From assembly GCF_002257585.1 (NCBI RefSeq), contig NZ_CP022743.1, positions 682,001-746,000 of the forward strand: DNA of 64,000 bases, written 5' to 3'. Both the position numbers and the translations under genes were made by a program. This DNA comes from Mucilaginibacter xinganensis (lineage in GTDB: Bacteria; Bacteroidota; Bacteroidia; Sphingobacteriales; Sphingobacteriaceae). The notes beneath the pieces are model-generated. The model was not told where the DNA came from and ran no database searches. It saw only the letters and a list, made by a program, of their open reading frames with translations. This document shows positions 61,151 through 64,000 of the stretch, one piece after another. How positions within the stretch are numbered: position 1 is the stretch's first letter; each line of letters starts with the position of its first letter.

Positions 61151-64000
61151 TTACTTTTTTTCAGGCAATAAAATAAATTTTATCAGGTTATTGCCATTAA
61201 GATATTTGTTAGCGGCATCTTTGGTGCTTTGCGGTGTTATGTCGCTTAAACTGCTAACATGGCGCAATATCTCATCCGGATTGTCATCATTTTGCGATGC
61301 TGCTCCCAAATAGCCCGCCCAAAATACATTTTCCTTTAATTGCACCTGTGTTGAACGCGCCTCTTCAGCAACAAATTTGTCAATATCAGCCTGTAAAGCC
61401 CCCGTCTGTTTTAATTTATTCACTTCATCAAGCGCGTCGCTGGTCAGCTTATCAACGTCAGCAGGGGCACACTCAAATGATACTGTAAAGCTATACCTGC
61501 TGTTAGGAATCTTTTTATAATTAGCCCTTACACCGGGGGCATAAGTGCCGCCGTCTTTTTCGCGCAGCCTGTCTAACAGCCTGATCTGCAAAATTTCTTC
61601 AAGGGCGTCTATCTGGATGTTGTTGGCGGCGTTATATTCATAAGCACCGTTGAAAACCAGCTGAACACTGGCTTTTTCGCCTATGCCTTTGTTTACTGTT
61701 TTGGTTATCTGGCCTGCAGGCGGATAGATGTTTAAATTTTTGTAGGTGGTTTTGCTGTTTGTTGACGGCAAGCTGCCGAGATACGCTTCTATGTAAGGCT
61801 TTAGTACCTCCACATCAAAATTCCCTACAAAAGTAAATACAAATGAACTTGCATCAGCAAAACGCTCTTTGTAAAAGGAGTATGCTTTATCAAGGGTGGC
61901 TTTGTTAAGCCTTTCCGGCGTAACAACCATCTCTCTGAAATTATGATTGTTCAGCGTAGCGGTAACAGTATCCTGGAATACACTGCCTGGGTTAAGACCA
62001 CGATTGGCCAGTAAAGCATTGGTTTGGCTGATATTTGCCTGCCATACATCATTATCTTTACGGGGCTGCGTAAAGTACAGGTAAATAAGTTGCATCGCGG
62101 TTTCAAAATCCTTTGGCGTTGTACCGGCGGTTATCCCTTCGGCAATGTTACTGATGTAAGGCGAAACGCTTACGTTTTTACCGCTTAAAAGCTTGTTCAG
62201 CTGGATCTGTGTGAAATCAGCAATGCCGCTGCTTCCTATAATGCCACCGGCAAGTTCTGCCGAAGTATAATCATCATCGCTTACCAGCGAAGTGCCACCA
62301 AAACTATAGCCGTTTATCAATACCTGGTCGTTTTTAAACTTAGTTGGTTTTAATATTACTTTTAAACCGTTGCTGAGCGTTAGGGTAGTAGTGCCTATCA
62401 GGCTATCCACCTTTGTATCACTTATTTTGCCTGGCGTTGGCAATTTGGCAAGCAATGGCTTGTCGGTTGTATTGTCAACATAAGGCGTTATATTTTTGCC
62501 GGCAGATCCAATCCATTCTAAAATGGTTTTCTCATTTGGTAATTTGTCTTTTTCATTCTCCGGGGCCTCAATAATAATCACTCTGTTTTGGTCGCTCACA
62601 AATTTTCCGGCCAAAGAATTCATTTGCTCCAGGCTGATCTTGTTGATGTTATTTACGTAAAAATTGTACGAGTACGACAGACCGGGAATAGCATCGCCCG
62701 TAATAAAGTTTTGCTGGTATTCGCCAACAAAATTTACTGACCGGGTTTTATCTCTTTCGCGGTAAGCGTTATCAATCCCTATTAAAGCACTTTGTTTTGC
62801 TCTTTCCAGTTCGGTTAAGGTAAAACCAAAGCGACGTACACGCTCTGTTTCGGCAACTGCTGCTTTTATGGCCGTTTCAAGGCCGCCGGGTTTCGCCACC
62901 GCAATGGTGGTAAAAGCGTCAAGCCTGCCAATAAAGGGCGCATAACTGCTTTGACCGTAAACAAACGGTGGGGTTGGTTTTTGGGTAAGTTCGCTAATCC
63001 TGTCGTTTAACATCTGGTTAAATAACTGAACGCGGATCCCCTGCATAAAATCAGCAACTGTTTTCACTATTGCCTGCGGATGCTTTACAATAATTTCAGC
63101 CAGGGTGTACGGAAACTCCTTGTCAGTAGCTATTTTAACTACAGTTCCGGCGGTAGGTGGCACCGAATAAACGGTCCGTGGCTTTTCGTTAGCAGGGTTT
63201 TGCAATGAAGAGAAATTTCTTTTGATGAGCTCCACCACGCGTGCCGGGTCAAAATCGCCCACGGCAATTACAGCCTGCAAGTCAGGCCGGTACCAGTCAT
63301 GGTAAAAGCTTTTTATGGTTTCCGGTTTAAAGGTCTTCAGGATCTCTTCTTTACCTATTGGAATGCGCTGCGCGTAGCGTGAATTATTTAGCAGCACGGG
63401 GTAAGTTTGGTTGCTTAAACGTTCTTGGGCATTCTTTCCGTTGGCCAGTTTTTCGCCAAGTACCACTCCGCGTTCTGCATCAATCTCCTTGGGGTCAAAA
63501 GTAACATACGAAGCCCAGTTGGCCAGGATATTAAATCCCTTTTCAAATACCGCCACGCTATCGGTGGGCAGCGGTAACTGATAAACGGTTTCATCAAACG
63601 AAGTATAAGCATTCAGGTCGGCGCCAAATTTAATGCCCGACTTTTGCAGGAAGCTTACCATGTCATTTTTCGGAAAATCACGGGTGCCGTTAAAGGCCAT
63701 GTGTTCGGTAAAGTGTGCCAGTCCCTGCTGGTCGTCTGTTTCCAGTACCGACCCAACCTTATTTACAAGGTATAGTTCCGCACGGTTTTTAGGTTCGGTG
63801 TTTTTGCGGACATAATAAGTTAGGCCGTTGGGTAATTTGCCAATAATTACATCCGGATCAACAGGTAACGCACCCGCATTAGGGTTAACCAAATGCTTTT
63901 GTTCAAGTGTGCCGGGTTTGTTTTTGGGTGAGGGAACAGGCTTTCTTTTTACCTGGGCAAATGCCCCGCCCGAAGCAACAAGCAAAGCCAGCGCCGCAAC
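61151..64000 (-). CDS. M16 family zinc peptidase (5' end outside window)
   Basis: The frame is open to the right edge, so the true start is beyond 64000; the visible start is the tail of a signal peptide (VAALALLVASGGAFA, then Q). About 949 residues are visible. The first half has the inverted zinc motif HFTEHMAFNG, with the distal Glu in EIDAERGVVLGEK. A second, inactive M16 half follows (about residues 500-930: SNGLKVILKPTKFKNDQVLI, split after LKP), as in pitrilysin-type two-domain peptidases. Probably a periplasmic or outer-membrane-associated peptidase; substrates unknown. Confidence 0.92.
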   Translation of the reverse strand, partial: VAALALLVASGGAFAQVKRKPVPSPKNKPGTLEQKHLVNPNAGALPVDPDVIIGKLPNGLTYYVRKNTEPKNRAELYLVNKVGSVLETDDQQGLAHFTEHMAFNGTRDFPKNDMVSFLQKSGIKFGADLNAYTSFDETVYQLPLPTDSVAVFEKGFNILANWASYVTFDPKEIDAERGVVLGEKLANGKNAQERLSNQTYPVLLNNSRYAQRIPIGKEEILKTFKPETIKSFYHDWYRPDLQAVIAVGDFDPARVVELIKRNFSSLQNPANEKPRTVYSVPPTAGTVVKIATDKEFPYTLAEIIVKHPQAIVKTVADFMQGIRVQLFNQMLNDRISELTQKPTPPFVYGQSSYAPFIGRLDAFTTIAVAKPGGLETAIKAAVAETERVRRFGFTLTELERAKQSALIGIDNAYRERDKTRSVNFVGEYQQNFITGDAIPGLSYSYNFYVNNINKISLEQMNSLAGKFVSDQNRVIIIEAPENEKDKLPNEKTILEWIGSAGKNITPYVDNTTDKPLLAKLPTPGKISDTKVDSLIGTTTLTLSNGLKVILKPTKFKNDQVLINGYSFGGTSLVSDDDYTSAELAGGIIGSSGIADFTQIQLNKLLSGKNVSVSPYISNIAEGITAGTTPKDFETAMQLIYLYFTQPRKDNDVWQANISQTNALLANRGLNPGSVFQDTVTATLNNHNFREMVVTPERLNKATLDKAYSFYKERFADASSFVFTFVGNFDVEVLKPYIEAYLGSLPSTNSKTTYKNLNIYPPAGQITKTVNKGIGEKASVQLVFNGAYEYNAANNIQIDALEEILQIRLLDRLREKDGGTYAPGVRANYKKIPNSRYSFTVSFECAPADVDKLTSDALDEVNKLKQTGALQADIDKFVAEEARSTQVQLKENVFWAGYLGAASQNDDNPDEILRHVSSLSDITPQSTKDAANKYLNGNNLIKFILLPEKK

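Noticed and set aside
1..64000. CRISPR arrays, tRNA/rRNA genes, insertion sequences or prophage
   Set aside because: No regularly spaced repeats, cloverleaf-like sequences, transposase or phage genes were found on either strand.

Overview
The window looks like chromosomal DNA from a Bacteroidota of the Sphingobacteriaceae (Mucilaginibacter/Pedobacter-like). The basis is the protein families present (TANFOR, DUF3078, DUF6515, DUF1501/DUF1800, DUF3857 pairs, PnuT plus a TonB receptor), several TAnnTTTG-type -7 promoter boxes, and many Sec signal peptides ending in A-Q. Genus is an inference. No phage, IS element, CRISPR array, rRNA or tRNA was seen. Two genes run off the window: the giant TANFOR protein on the left and the M16 peptidase on the right.

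Layout. 1-9 kb: giant surface protein and an FN3-repeat protein. 9-16 kb: a secreted stand-alone M17 N-domain, a MarC membrane protein, trehalase, a DUF393 redox/membrane protein with a TIGR01777 epimerase, and a DUF3078 protein. 16-26 kb: ffh, the DUF1501/DUF1800 pair, two DUF3857 proteins with a decayed third copy, aat and ruvC. 26-30 kb: a His/Asp-rich secreted protein, an SGNH esterase and a prolyl oligopeptidase. 30-36 kb: a Tat-exported molybdenum hydroxylase (FeS, FAD and two tandem molybdopterin subunits). 36-41 kb: two DUF2157-like membrane proteins, a small unknown, a CE2-like esterase and a DUF6515 protein.

41.3-49.0 kb, all on the minus strand, is the most interesting part. A TPP riboswitch with a 44-nt insertion heads a run of genes: TonB receptor, PnuT, a flavin-dependent acyl-CoA-dehydrogenase-like enzyme, a PafA-type phosphatase, a ThiE-like protein and a thiamine-pyrophosphokinase-like protein. 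The phosphatase could strip phosphates from imported thiamine phosphates before PnuT uptake. The last two proteins have lost the acidic metal-binding/catalytic residues of their families, and the flavoenzyme has no recognised place in thiamine metabolism. Together they look like a thiamine-salvage or sensing module not fully explained by known pathways.

49-64 kb: aspS, an M20 amidohydrolase, a possible leader peptide plus prfA, an ApbE-like protein, a small Lys/Pro-rich secreted protein, a beta-barrel protein with a two-component system, a second DUF6515 protein, an OmpA-type lipoprotein, a secreted HMA-domain protein and an M16 peptidase. Intrinsic terminators are visible after several of these genes.
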